Of a stretch of 46,202 bases of DNA, positions 15,939-23,544 are shown piece after piece. A program made the position numbers and the translations under genes. The stretch is taken from IMG/VR virus record IMGVR_UViG_3300025598_001488, positions 1-46,202 of that record; one strand, written 5' to 3'. The notes under the pieces are model-generated. The model worked only from the letters and a program-made list of their open reading frames with translations. It had not been told where the DNA came from and searched no databases. Position 1 is the stretch's first letter, and each line of letters starts with the position of its first letter. Origin of the DNA: a virus.

Positions 15939-16667
15939 ATGAAAGATTTTCTTACAGATATTGTTGCACATACACAAGTACTTGGTGTTATTGACACAAT
16001 TAAAATTACTGGCACAGATCAAAGTACAATTATTGAAAGCGTAAGCGATGATCGCAGCGTTATTCTTAATGCTACGTTTAATGCTGTAAATGCAGCATTT
16101 AGTGGTGTGTTTGGTATGCCAAACTTGACAAAACTCAATACTATTCTTAATATTCCTGAATATAAGGAAAATGAAACTATTACAGTTGTAACACAACAAC
16201 GCAATGGTGATGCAGTACCAGTAGGATTGCATTTTGAAAATGCAGGCGGCGATTTTAAGAACGATTATCGTTTTATGACAACTGAGACTGTCAATGAAAA
16301 GTTGAAGACTGTAAAGTTTAAAGGTGCCAATTGGAATATCACCATGCAGCCAAGCGTCACTAATATTCAACGTCTTAAGTTTCAAAGTCAAGCAAATAGC
16401 GAAGAAAAGATGTTTACAGTTAAGACTGAAGGAACTGATTTAAAATTTTATTTTGGCGACCATTCTACTCATGCTGGTAACTTTGTATTCCAAAGTGGTG
16501 TTAGTGGTAAACTTACCAAGAATTGGTCGTGGCCAGTTGGTTTATTCTTATCAATTCTTAACCTTCATGGTGATAAGAGCATTCAGTTTAGTGATGATGG
16601 TGTAGCCAAGATTACAGTTGATAGCGGTCTTATCAAGTATGAGTATCTACTACCTGCAAAGGCATAA
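15939..16667 (+). CDS. 45: Sliding clamp, DNA polymerase accessory (gp45-like)
   Basis: 242 residues, close to T4 gp45 (228). It has the PCNA-like double beta fold pattern and a signature of marine T4-like clamps around residues 47-67 (FSGVFGMPNLTKL followed by ILNIPEYKENETITV). It forms the trimeric ring tethering the polymerase encoded upstream. RBS AAAGGTG lies seven bases before ATG. Its stop overlaps the next start. Assignment is by pattern and by gene context. Confidence 0.8.
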   Translation: MKDFLTDIVAHTQVLGVIDTIKITGTDQSTIIESVSDDRSVILNATFNAVNAAFSGVFGMPNLTKLNTILNIPEYKENETITVVTQQRNGDAVPVGLHFENAGGDFKNDYRFMTTETVNEKLKTVKFKGANWNITMQPSVTNIQRLKFQSQANSEEKMFTVKTEGTDLKFYFGDHSTHAGNFVFQSGVSGKLTKNWSWPVGLFLSILNLHGDKSIQFSDDGVAKITVDSGLIKYEYLLPAKA

Positions 16668-16993
16668 TGATGAGTAACATTGAAGATATATCAGTAAAAC
16701 ATGATGACCTGAAAGTATTTCTTTCATGCGAATGTAGCAGTGCTGAACATACCATTGTTGTTCAGGTTTTTGATTGGGGCAATGAAATGCCCTATAAACC
16801 AGATTTTATTGTTAATGTTCAGGCTGTAAATTATCGTCCATTTCACAAGCGAGTTTGGGCTGCATTGAAGTATATTTTTGGGTCAGATTTGGTGTGGGAT
16901 GATGTATTTGTAGATAGGAAAGATATTCCTAAACTACAAGCAGCGATTGATCACTATAATAATTTACTTGACAAAAATAAGAAAACAAACTAA
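16667..16993 (+). CDS. Conserved phage protein next to clamp
   Basis: 108 residues, starting at the ATG sharing bases with the clamp stop (or at the ATG three bases on). Features are alternating beta-like hydrophobics (TIVVQVFDW) and a compact W-x-A-L-KYIFGSDLVWDDVFV segment. I have seen similar small proteins in marine phages but know no function. Confidence 0.7.
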   Translation: MMSNIEDISVKHDDLKVFLSCECSSAEHTIVVQVFDWGNEMPYKPDFIVNVQAVNYRPFHKRVWAALKYIFGSDLVWDDVFVDRKDIPKLQAAIDHYNNLLDKNKKTN

Positions 16994-17040
16994 TATAAGA
17001 ACTATGGCACTGGCAAGTCGTCCATAATAATTTTAACCCT

Positions 17041-17047
17041 CTAAATA
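17041..17047 (+). promoter_or_regulatory. Late-promoter-like CTAAATA
   Basis: CTAAATA lies 15 bases before ATG 17063, with AGAGAAAG between as a weak RBS. It is in the 69-base gap that precedes a run of small genes. Confidence 0.4.
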
Positions 17048-17062
17048 AAAAAGAGAAAGCAA

Positions 17063-17281
17063 ATGATTCGTAATTCAAATGTAAACCGTGTATTCAATGA
17101 TTTGGATGCATATCGTAATTTTTGTCGTGACTATGGGTATTCGTTTAACGAAGCTGATTTATATCGTAGAAATACTGCCTATTCTTTTTATGAAAAAGCA
17201 AGACGTGGTGAAACTGTAAAAGATAATTGGGCTGCAGATGCTGAGTTTTTTGCTCAGCGTGAGCAGACAAAAACTCATTAA
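17063..17281 (+). CDS. Small conserved phage protein
   Basis: 72 residues, aromatic and charged, mainly helical (VFNDLDAYRNFCRDYGYSFN, FYEKARRGETVKDNW). The pattern is familiar from marine T4-like phages but has no assigned role. First of a run of small same-strand genes ending at 18735. Confidence 0.7.
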   Translation: MIRNSNVNRVFNDLDAYRNFCRDYGYSFNEADLYRRNTAYSFYEKARRGETVKDNWAADAEFFAQREQTKTH

Positions 17282-17291
17282 TTAAAAAGAC

Positions 17292-17576
17292 TTGCCAGTG
17301 CCAAACTTAGATGTTCCATTTTATAATAAAGATGAATCTAAGATAGCAAGATTTCCACTTGCAAAATTTAATAATTCTGCTAGATACAATTTGTGGAATA
17401 AACGCAATGTAGCAATGCGACAATTAAAAGATATTTTTACTCACCACGGGCTACGCAATGGGCAAGATTATGTTTTTCTACAAAATGAAAATGGACAAGA
17501 ATTGCCTGTTATGTTCGCAGATGAACATCATGTAAGTTTTTTTATGTTGGCTTATGAATGTCAAAAAAACCCCTAA
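17292..17576 (+). CDS. Small conserved phage protein
   Basis: 94 residues if started at TTG 17292, or 92 from GTG 17298; neither has a strong RBS. The C-terminal half (GLRNGQDYVFLQNENGQELP, FADEHHVSFFMLAYE) resembles the C-terminal half of the next product (GYRYGVDFTFLTCGLGKVHI, FHSKEAAAHAAM), suggesting a shared small alpha/beta fold. Function unknown. Overlaps the next gene. Confidence 0.6.
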   Translation: MPVPNLDVPFYNKDESKIARFPLAKFNNSARYNLWNKRNVAMRQLKDIFTHHGLRNGQDYVFLQNENGQELPVMFADEHHVSFFMLAYECQKNP

Positions 17577-17863
17577 TACTTGAATTTCCAAGCAAAGCAC
17601 TTACGCAACGACCTGTTTCAAACAGTTATGCAATTGGTCCTGGTGATTATGTAGAAGGCGGCGCACTCAACGCCAACTACCAAGACGTAGAAGCTGCCTG
17701 TATTATATCTAATGCGATGGGCGAAGCAGGTTATAGATATGGTGTAGATTTTACATTTTTAACTTGCGGTTTGGGTAAAGTTCATATAGAATTTCACAGT
17801 AAAGAAGCAGCGGCACATGCTGCTATGAGATTGCCTATGCAGAAAGAAAAATACGATGATTAG
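17558..17863 (+). CDS. Small conserved phage protein
   Basis: 101 residues. The C-terminal ~60 residues form an alpha/beta unit (ISNAMGEAGYRYGVDFTFLT, GLGKVHIEFHSKEAAAHA) related to the preceding product. It overlaps both neighbours by a few bases, so translation is coupled. No function known. Confidence 0.65.
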   Translation: MSKKPLILEFPSKALTQRPVSNSYAIGPGDYVEGGALNANYQDVEAACIISNAMGEAGYRYGVDFTFLTCGLGKVHIEFHSKEAAAHAAMRLPMQKEKYDD

Positions 17864-18203
17864 TGAAGAAAGAATTTGGGGACATTTTACAGTCCTATAT
17901 GATGCTGGTAATGTTAAAGTAAAACAACTGGTTGTAAAACCAAGCCATTGTTTAAGTTACCAAAAGCACAACAAGCGCAATGAATTTTGGGTAGTGCAAA
18001 GTGGTGTTGCCAGAGTTATAAAAAATTATAATGGTGCCGTAGACAATGATCACACTAAAATCTTACAGGTAGGCGAAACTGTTTCAATTCCTGTTGGTAA
18101 TTGGCACCAAGTTGTAAACATTGGTAAGGAACCACTAGTTATTATTGAAACACAATATGGCGAGGCTTGTAGAGAAGATGATATTGAAAGGCAGTTCCAA
18201 TGA
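17856..18203 (+). CDS. Cupin-domain protein, mannose-6-P isomerase type II-like
   Basis: 115 residues forming a single cupin. Metal-ligand pattern: S-Y-Q-x-H (Q36, H38), then E43 in the NEFWVV segment, and H84 in PVGNWHQV. This is the order seen in the C-terminal domain of GDP-mannose pyrophosphorylase/phosphomannose isomerase type II enzymes. It may act in sugar-nucleotide supply together with the epimerase and aminotransferase at 29.8-31.8 kb, but a non-sugar cupin role is possible. It overlaps both neighbours. Confidence 0.75.
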   Translation: MISEERIWGHFTVLYDAGNVKVKQLVVKPSHCLSYQKHNKRNEFWVVQSGVARVIKNYNGAVDNDHTKILQVGETVSIPVGNWHQVVNIGKEPLVIIETQYGEACREDDIERQFQ

Positions 18204-18499
18204 AATGGTTTGATCGGTGGTTCCAAAAACAAGCAAAGCGGGCTTGGGAATCAGCACAAGAAGAAAATAATTTGATACATTTGAAACCAGTAGGAATGGG
18301 GAGCCGAGATAGAATTGATGCCAATGGTATCAATATGAAACTACATATTGCTAATGGTGGATATATTGTAGAGTTTCATCGTTATGATGATCGAAAAGAT
18401 CGTGCTTTCAATGAACTGCATGTTATCAATGATGGTGAAGACTTGGGTCAGCGTCTAAGCGAAGTCATTGTTCAGTATATTTTGAGTAATCACGGATGA
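18200..18499 (+). CDS. Small conserved phage protein (MKWFDRWF type)
   Basis: 99 residues. The amphipathic aromatic/basic N-terminus MKWFDRWFQKQAKRAWE could associate with membranes, and is followed by a beta-like domain (GGYIVEFHRYDDRKDRAFNE) and a C-terminal helix. Four-base overlaps with both neighbours. Recurrent in marine phages; function unknown. Confidence 0.7.
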   Translation: MKWFDRWFQKQAKRAWESAQEENNLIHLKPVGMGSRDRIDANGINMKLHIANGGYIVEFHRYDDRKDRAFNELHVINDGEDLGQRLSEVIVQYILSNHG

Positions 18500-18735
18500 C
18501 CGAAGAAGAATTTCTTGATATTGACATCACCGATGAAGAAGTAGAGTATCTAATACTAAAGTATATTAGAGACCAAACTGCTCTCGGACGAGACAAAATT
18601 CCTGTTGCTGAAATTTACGAATATCTTAATGCAGAAGCCCCCGATGAAGAAGATTTAGAAGAGGTTTTTGCCGTCTTAACAGGCGATGCAGAGGCAGCAA
18701 TTGCCCGTTTTGAGGCTAAAAATAGATTAAATTAA
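18496..18735 (+). CDS. Small acidic conserved phage protein
   Basis: 79 residues, strongly acidic (TEEEFLDIDITDEEVEYLIL, EAPDEEDLEEVFAVLTGD). Helical prediction. Start overlaps the previous gene (ATGA). Acidic small proteins of this kind may mimic DNA or bind host factors, but nothing specific is visible. Confidence 0.65.
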   Translation: MTEEEFLDIDITDEEVEYLILKYIRDQTALGRDKIPVAEIYEYLNAEAPDEEDLEEVFAVLTGDAEAAIARFEAKNRLN

Positions 18736-18738
18736 CCC

Positions 18739-18766
18739 TTGACAAACCCGATAAATATGTTATATT
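18739..18766 (+). promoter_or_regulatory. Sigma70-type promoter cassette
   Basis: TTGACA 18739-18744, a 16-base spacer, TATATT 18761-18766. It is followed by TTATAGTCAACTGGAGA as in the cassettes at 23188 and 23488. Drives the secreted-protein gene. Confidence 0.8.
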
Positions 18767-18793
18767 GGTTATAGTCAACTGGAGAAAGTTACC

Positions 18794-19096
18794 ATGCGTA
18801 AAACCCTAGCTATTCTACTTGCAGCTACTACATTGATTTCCGCAACGGCAGCAAATGCCGAATGGCGTGATCGCCGTGATTATGGTCACCGTGAATATCA
18901 TGGCGGTGGTGGCGGTAATTGGGTTGCTCCTCTTGTTGGTGGATTAATTGTTGGTGGTATTCTAGGCAGCATGGCTGAACAGCAACAATATCAGCAACCG
19001 CAATACTATCAACCGCAAACATTCTGCCGCATGGTCCCTGTCTATGATGCATGGGGCAACTATGTAGGTCGTCAACGTCAGTGCTGGCAACAATAA
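18794..19096 (+). CDS. Secreted small Gly-rich protein with signal peptide
   Basis: 100 residues. A classic Sec signal peptide (basic MRKT, hydrophobic LAILLAATTLISATA, cleavage after ANA at about residue 22). The mature part is Arg/His/Gly-rich, with a glycine-zipper-like hydrophobic stretch (APLVGGLIVGGILGSM), a Gln/Tyr-rich segment and two cysteines near the C-terminus (FCRMVP, RQCWQQ). It looks like small proteobacterial envelope proteins rather than a phage structural protein, so host origin is likely. Possible roles are envelope alteration or superinfection exclusion. It has its own promoter. Confidence 0.75.
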   Translation: MRKTLAILLAATTLISATAANAEWRDRRDYGHREYHGGGGGNWVAPLVGGLIVGGILGSMAEQQQYQQPQYYQPQTFCRMVPVYDAWGNYVGRQRQCWQQ

Positions 19097-19104
19097 GGTG
19101 ATGT

Positions 19105-19527
19105 ATGGGATTTCTCGACAAATTATTTGGTAAATCAAAAATTAACGACGCTACTGCCTCTACTGTAATAACAGAAAGCGCACCACTAGCCTCTACTCAA
19201 ACTAACACAAAACCGAAAAAACCACGTAAGACAAAGGCAGAAAAGGTTGAAGAACCTGCTGCAGAAGTACAACCGGAAGTTCGTGTACTTAAATTTGACT
19301 TTGACCCACAAAATCCACAAATTGGTTCTATGGAACTTGACTGGAATGCAGAGTTTATTGAAATGTTACGACAAGCTGGTTATCGTGGTGTTAATCCAGA
19401 AGCATTAGTAGATGCTTGGTTAAATGATATTGCTCGAAATATCATTAATAGTTCACAATCCGCCGATGGTACCAATCGATATGTAAGTCGTCGAGATTTA
19501 GGCGATGGTTTTAGCGAAATACGTTAA
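19105..19527 (+). CDS. Hypothetical two-part protein
   Basis: 140 residues. A short N-terminus (MGFLDKLFGKSK) is followed by a Thr/Pro/Lys-rich linker (30-60) and then a compact domain (FDFDPQNPQIGSMELDWNAE, LRQAGYRGVNPEALVDAWLN) typical of small phage proteins. The start is eight bases after the preceding stop, with AAGGTG as RBS. Function unknown. Confidence 0.65.
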   Translation: MGFLDKLFGKSKINDATASTVITESAPLASTQTNTKPKKPRKTKAEKVEEPAAEVQPEVRVLKFDFDPQNPQIGSMELDWNAEFIEMLRQAGYRGVNPEALVDAWLNDIARNIINSSQSADGTNRYVSRRDLGDGFSEIR

Positions 19528-19530
19528 TAC

Positions 19531-19559
19531 TTGACAAACCCCTTGTAAGAGATTATATT
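19531..19559 (+). promoter_or_regulatory. Sigma70-type promoter giving a leaderless mRNA
   Basis: TTGACA 19531-19536, a 17-base spacer, TATATT 19554-19559. The exonuclease ATG begins only seven bases after the -10 box, where transcription would start. Confidence 0.75.
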
Positions 19560-19565
19560 AGTATT

Positions 19566-20567
19566 ATGAAATATCTTCTTGTAGATACAGCAAACCTATT
19601 CGCTCGTGCACGTCACAGCACTTCCCGTGGCGCAGATACATGGCAAAAGATTGGTTTAGCATTGCATATTATGTTCAATGTCATACAAAAGATGCATCGT
19701 TTACACAAACCAGACCATGTTATTTTTGCACTTGAAGCCCGCAGTTGGCGCAAAGATCATAACACAACTTACAAAGCAAATCGTGCTGTTGTTAAGAACA
19801 AAATGACAGTTCGCGAAGCAGAAGAGGATAAAGAGTTTTGGGAAGTTTATAGTGAACTTACTAAATGGATTGATGAGCGTACTAACTGCAGCGTAATACG
19901 TGTTGAACGTGCAGAAGCAGATGATATCATTGCTCGTTGGACCGCACTTCATCAAAACGATGAACATATCATTTTATCCAATGACACTGATTTTTATCAG
20001 TTGCTTAGCGATAAGGTTACTATCTATAATGGTATGACCAATCAACACATAACCTTACAGGGTTTCTTTGAAGATAATGGTAAACCTGTTATTGATAAAC
20101 TTACTAAGGCACCAAAGACCGTTGGTGACCCTAAGTTTATTCTATTTGAAAAATGTATGCGTGGTGATCCTACAGATAATATTATGACTGCAAATCCTGG
20201 CGTTCGCACTAAAGGCAGTGCCAAGAAAGTAGGTCTTACAGAAGCCTATGCTGACCGTGAACGCAAAGGATATGCATGGAACAATATGATGTTGCAGCGT
20301 TGGGTTGACCATAATGGCACCGAACACCGTGTGCTTGATCGCTATGAAGAAAACCGTGTGCTTGTTGATCTCACTGCACAACCGCAAGAAATTCGTGATG
20401 CTATAGATGCTACTCTGCTTTCAATTAGTCCTAAAGAAAATCGTCAGATTGGCACACAATTAATAAAGTTCTGCTCAAAGTATGAACTTATTAAACTTAG
20501 TGAAAATGTTCAACCTATTGCTGAAATTCTCAGCAAACCACTTGTAAAGGAATCTCAATATGCGTAA
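19566..20567 (+). CDS. 5'-3' exonuclease (T4 RNase H/FEN-like)
   Basis: 333 residues. Metal-binding acidic residues occur in the expected order: D7 (LLVDTAN), the E114/E117/D119/D120 cluster (VERAEADDIIA) and D140/D142 (LSNDTDFYQL), with a later GDPTDN segment before the helix-hairpin-helix region. This is the PIN-like flap endonuclease family that removes RNA primers at the fork. The conserved D7 supports this ATG as the start, yet no Shine-Dalgarno precedes it. Its end overlaps the next gene. Confidence 0.88.
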   Translation: MKYLLVDTANLFARARHSTSRGADTWQKIGLALHIMFNVIQKMHRLHKPDHVIFALEARSWRKDHNTTYKANRAVVKNKMTVREAEEDKEFWEVYSELTKWIDERTNCSVIRVERAEADDIIARWTALHQNDEHIILSNDTDFYQLLSDKVTIYNGMTNQHITLQGFFEDNGKPVIDKLTKAPKTVGDPKFILFEKCMRGDPTDNIMTANPGVRTKGSAKKVGLTEAYADRERKGYAWNNMMLQRWVDHNGTEHRVLDRYEENRVLVDLTAQPQEIRDAIDATLLSISPKENRQIGTQLIKFCSKYELIKLSENVQPIAEILSKPLVKESQYA

Positions 20568-20769
20568 TTTTTTTGTAAAGTATTTTCCATGGGCAGTTCT
20601 TGCTGTATTCTTAATTGAAATTTATGAATACTGGAATGTTGATCATGACCGTGTTCTAATGGATATCGTTGCTGCCATTGGTTGGGCTTCATTCATTGAA
20701 GTTCGTAGTGAATATAATTCATTTGTAGATATGATCGAAGGAAAGATTAAAGATGACACTCAAGGCTAA
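20560..20769 (+). CDS. Small membrane protein
   Basis: 69 residues with one predicted transmembrane helix (residues 9-25, FPWAVLAVFLIEIYEYW) and a second weaker hydrophobic stretch (VAAIGWASF). Positive residues precede the helix. It overlaps the exonuclease end by eight bases and the next start by 17. Unknown function; could act at the host inner membrane. Confidence 0.65.
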   Translation: MRNFFVKYFPWAVLAVFLIEIYEYWNVDHDRVLMDIVAAIGWASFIEVRSEYNSFVDMIEGKIKDDTQG

Positions 20770-21229
20770 GAATATTGTTGAAAATCGTTTTTGGATTATC
20801 GAAAACGATAAAGGCGAGCGTATTGGAAATATTGCGCAAACTACCACTGGTATTCGCTGTACTGTAGATGATAGTGTAGAAGTATTTCCAGATATGCAAG
20901 AAATGATGCAAAAAAAGAATATTGTCATTTCTAGAAAAATACGTGAAAACAAAACTATTGCAGATAATGAAGTATATGGTTTTCCTACCAGTCATACTGC
21001 ATATAATCAAATTTGGAATGTAAAACTTAAACTTCCAATTTATACAAAAAACAACAAAAGTAGTTCATATTTTTGTGCTGGATATTATGTTGTAAAATAT
21101 GATAAAGTTTGGGTTGCTGAATATTGCCCAAAATTTATTACACTACAACGGTATCAATATTATGGTCCTTATAAATCTAAAATAGAACAATCCGAACGGT
21201 TGAGGAATGTAAGTAATGAGACCGCCTAG
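20753..21229 (+). CDS. Conserved phage protein (SYFCAGYY type)
   Basis: 158 residues. The N-terminal ~60 residues are a small beta unit (FWIIENDKGERIGNIAQTTT). The C-terminal half has KLPIYTKNNKSSSYFCAGYY and CPKFITLQRYQYYGPYK, a signature I associate with a family widespread in marine T4-like phages and lacking a known function. Overlaps both neighbours. RBS AAGGAAAGATTAAAG lies inside the upstream gene. Confidence 0.75.
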   Translation: MTLKAKNIVENRFWIIENDKGERIGNIAQTTTGIRCTVDDSVEVFPDMQEMMQKKNIVISRKIRENKTIADNEVYGFPTSHTAYNQIWNVKLKLPIYTKNNKSSSYFCAGYYVVKYDKVWVAEYCPKFITLQRYQYYGPYKSKIEQSERLRNVSNETA

Positions 21230-21440
21230 AACTTATCACATACGTGAATTTATTAATCGTGGACAAAGCATTGTAGGTAATAACTTAGTATTTGATAAAG
21301 ACACGGTTTCAAATATTACTAAAGAACTTGCTGATGTTCTTGCTTATGTGCTTGAATTAGAAAATAAAATTGATGAATTGCAAAATAAAGTTGACGAATC
21401 ACAAATCATTACAGTAGAATTAACTGGGGAAAATTTTTAA
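21216..21440 (+). CDS. Small coiled-coil protein
   Basis: 74 residues. The C-terminal half is a heptad-rich coiled coil (VLELENKIDELQNKVDESQI). The N-terminal half is basic. It starts inside the end of the previous gene. No family recognised. Confidence 0.65.
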   Translation: MRPPRTYHIREFINRGQSIVGNNLVFDKDTVSNITKELADVLAYVLELENKIDELQNKVDESQIITVELTGENF

Positions 21441-21456
21441 AGCATTTTTATAGTTA

Positions 21457-21463
21457 ATAAATA
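21457..21463 (+). promoter_or_regulatory. Late-promoter-like ATAAATA
   Basis: ATAAATA lies 20 bases before the ATG at 21484, in a short intergenic region. Confidence 0.35.
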
Positions 21464-21483
21464 ATTATGCAAAGTATTCAATT

Positions 21484-21777
21484 ATGTCAAGACCAAAGCC
21501 CCAAGTTATAGTAGAAATAACAAATAAAACAACTTATAAGTCAGAACAAGTTTTGGCTAGCGAAGGTATATGGGCTATTTTTTATGATAGTAAACCAATT
21601 AATTTGAAAACTACTTCTATGTTGGCACAGTATCCAGGTCCAAAGTATAAGAAAACCAGTTTCTCGAATCCAGGTCATGCAATTAATTTGTGTAAGAAAC
21701 TTAATATACAATTTAAAACTACCAAATTTAGCGTAGTGTTGTTGAACAGTGGCTCAACCGTTTATCCAACCAAATAA
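21484..21777 (+). CDS. Small conserved phage protein
   Basis: 97 residues with beta-like segments (PQVIVEITNKTTYKSEQVLA, WAIFYDSKPINLK) and a conserved-looking YPGPKYKKTSFSNPGHAINL stretch. No strong RBS. Overlaps the GTG-started gene that follows. Function unknown. Confidence 0.65.
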   Translation: MSRPKPQVIVEITNKTTYKSEQVLASEGIWAIFYDSKPINLKTTSMLAQYPGPKYKKTSFSNPGHAINLCKKLNIQFKTTKFSVVLLNSGSTVYPTK

Positions 21778-22150
21778 TAAAACTAAAACTGAGTGGACAC
21801 ATGAACTTTATCATTTAGCCTATGGTGAAGATGCATTTGTTCCAAACATAAATCAAAAAAATATCTATATTCTTTATTGGTATAATAATAACAAAAATTT
21901 TGGTTTTAGATTAAACAACACCGCTTTTGAACTTATGCGTAGTTATGGTTACAAATTTTATGAACATCAAATTGATAGACGCAAATATCAAATCAATGGC
22001 AAAGAACTCGTGCTAATGGATCGTTACCATCCACACCCTTGGTTTTACCAAATGAGTAAAGGGGAACTATTCCTAATGGATAGTGAACTCTCTATGATGA
22101 TAGAACTTTGTGGTGGAAATTTAAGTCAAGCTATACAAAATATGTCTTGA
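21749..22150 (+). CDS. Hypothetical protein, GTG start
   Basis: 133 residues from GTG 21749, 29 bases inside the preceding gene. Aromatic-rich (YILYWYNNNKNFGFRLNN, DRYHPHPWFYQMSKGELFLM). No family recognised. Its TGA stop is embedded in the TTGACA box of the next promoter. Confidence 0.6.
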   Translation: MAQPFIQPNNKTKTEWTHELYHLAYGEDAFVPNINQKNIYILYWYNNNKNFGFRLNNTAFELMRSYGYKFYEHQIDRRKYQINGKELVLMDRYHPHPWFYQMSKGELFLMDSELSMMIELCGGNLSQAIQNMS

Positions 22151-22174
22151 CAGCCATTAAATTTGTGTTATATT
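22147..22174 (+). promoter_or_regulatory. Sigma70-type promoter cassette
   Basis: TTGACA 22147-22152 (contains the TGA stop of the previous gene), a 16-base spacer, TATATT 22169-22174, with the same GTGTTATATT core as the cassettes at 22846 and 23188. Confidence 0.8.
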
Positions 22175-22201
22175 TGTAATATAAGCAATGGAGAACTAGC
22201 A

Positions 22202-22849
22202 GTGACTGATACCATTTCTCTCAAAGATGCCATGACTGCCGCCGTGGCCGCCCAACGGGTTAATGGCAAATATATCAAGCGTTATGATGCCAAGGAAGGT
22301 GAACTTTCCAATGGTGCACTTATGCGTGAATTTCTCAATCCAGAAATGGTAAACTTTGACCATTTGCCACAAGACATTGAAATTGCTGATCAAATTCTAG
22401 AGTATCTTGATAGCAAAATGATTGAACTTATTGCTGGTACTCTCCATGATTATTGGAAGAATCTTGTCCTATTGACAGAACAAAAGGCGATTAATGCCAA
22501 GGATTTCAAGACCTTAGCACTAGTTGCCAGCGTTCCTAACTCCTATTTTAACGCAATTGGCCGTGAAAAAGCCAAAGATGAATTGCGTATTATTGGCGAA
22601 ACTAGCCGTCATATTGGCAAGGTTGGTGACAATATTGAGGCGGATTTGACCATCAAATCAGCGGTTTATAGTGCCAACTATAACAAATGGTACCATACAG
22701 CCCTTACAAGTGACCAAAATTTAGTCTGTTTTCCGCTCGCAGAACAGCTAAATCGGGGCGATATTATCGCTATTTCGGCTAGAATTTACAAGCATGACGA
22801 CAATAATCAGACCCGTTTGCACTATGTTAGGGTCAAAAAAAGTGCTTGA
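22202..22849 (+). CDS. Unknown protein with OB-fold-like C-terminus
   Basis: 215 residues. I chose GTG 22202, which has GGAG upstream, because the longer ORF from 22163 begins inside the promoter. The N-terminal part is helical (ISLKDAMTAAVAAQRVNGKY...). The C-terminal ~85 residues (SAVYSANYNKWYHTALTSDQ, LNRGDIIAISARIYKHDDNN, RLHYVRVKK) have the strand pattern of an OB-fold nucleic-acid-binding domain. Function unknown; likely an early gene. Confidence 0.7.
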   Translation: MTDTISLKDAMTAAVAAQRVNGKYIKRYDAKEGELSNGALMREFLNPEMVNFDHLPQDIEIADQILEYLDSKMIELIAGTLHDYWKNLVLLTEQKAINAKDFKTLALVASVPNSYFNAIGREKAKDELRIIGETSRHIGKVGDNIEADLTIKSAVYSANYNKWYHTALTSDQNLVCFPLAEQLNRGDIIAISARIYKHDDNNQTRLHYVRVKKSA

Positions 22850-22873
22850 CAACCGTTAAATCTGTGTTATATT
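22846..22873 (+). promoter_or_regulatory. Sigma70-type promoter cassette
   Basis: TTGACA 22846-22851 (overlapping the TGA at 22847-22849), a 16-base spacer, TATATT 22868-22873. An A-rich tract (AAAAAAAGTGC) precedes it like an UP element. Confidence 0.82.
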
Positions 22874-22899
22874 AGTAATATAAACAATGGAGCGGCGAA

Positions 22900-23178
22900 A
22901 TGGCACAAGTAAGCACCCGTAAGGCTAAGATTTCCACTATCCTTCATAACCGCTATTTTACCAAAGGCGTTCAGGATGCGGTAGCAGGTCGCCCATTCGA
23001 CCCCGATTATGACAAGTGGGAAACTGCTTCTCACGGTGCTGCACAATGGTGCTATGAGCGTGGTCGTCAATATGGTATTGCCACAGGCGGTAAAGTTCCT
23101 ACCAAAACTGGTAAGCGAATTAACTATTTTGCTATTCGTGAGTTTAACCGTCTTTACCATGATGGTTCAATTATTTGA
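22900..23178 (+). CDS. Small early phage protein
   Basis: 92 residues, basic. The motif KGVQDAVAGRPFDPDYDKWE followed by QWCYERGRQYGIATGG resembles small proteins with a G-x-x-D-A-x-x-G-R-P-F-x pattern in phages. It has GGAG before the ATG and its own promoter. Function unknown. Confidence 0.7.
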   Translation: MAQVSTRKAKISTILHNRYFTKGVQDAVAGRPFDPDYDKWETASHGAAQWCYERGRQYGIATGGKVPTKTGKRINYFAIREFNRLYHDGSII

Positions 23179-23187
23179 AAAAAGTGC

Positions 23188-23215
23188 TTGACAACCCCTA
23201 AATCCGTGTTATATT
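23188..23215 (+). promoter_or_regulatory. Sigma70-type promoter cassette
   Basis: TTGACA 23188-23193, a 16-base spacer, TATATT 23210-23215, preceded by AAAAAAGTGC and followed by TTATAGTCAATTGATGGAGA. Nearly identical to the cassettes at 22846 and 23488. Confidence 0.85.
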
Positions 23216-23245
23216 AAGTTATAGTCAATTGATGGAGAGCGAGAC

Positions 23246-23491
23246 ATGACTGCCACCGATCTTACGATGTTTGGTATGACCAAAGCCGATATCCGTGACC
23301 AATATATCAACAGCATCTCTGCTAAACTGGTTGGCGTGGAGATGGTCGTCATGGGTATTCTTTCCGATTGTCAGGAAATGATTGCTATGAAAAATCCAAC
23401 AATTCCGCATCCGCGTGTTGACGAACACATCCGTAAACAGATGAATATCGCCAAGTTTATTCTTGGTGAAATGATGCAAAAAAATGCTTGA
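23246..23491 (+). CDS. Small early phage protein
   Basis: 81 residues, helical, Met-rich (MFGMTKADIRDQYINSISAK, GVEMVVMGILSDCQEMIAM). The A/G-x-x-SD-x-QE-M motif and a closing KQMNIAKFILGEM helix recur in small marine-phage proteins of unknown role. Its TGA stop lies within the next TTGACA box. Confidence 0.7.
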   Translation: MTATDLTMFGMTKADIRDQYINSISAKLVGVEMVVMGILSDCQEMIAMKNPTIPHPRVDEHIRKQMNIAKFILGEMMQKNA

Positions 23492-23515
23492 CAGAACAAA
23501 ATAATATGCTATATT
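23488..23515 (+). promoter_or_regulatory. Sigma70-type promoter cassette
   Basis: TTGACA 23488-23493 (overlapping the stop at 23489-23491), a 16-base spacer, TATATT 23510-23515, then TTATAGTCAACTGATGGAGA. Drives the AAA ATPase gene. Confidence 0.85.
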
Positions 23516-23544
23516 AAATTATAGTCAACTGATGGAGAAACACA

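Noticed and set aside
22163-22201. N-terminal extension of the OB-fold-like gene
   Set aside because: These bases form the -10 region and leader of a clear promoter cassette; GTG 22202 follows a GGAG.
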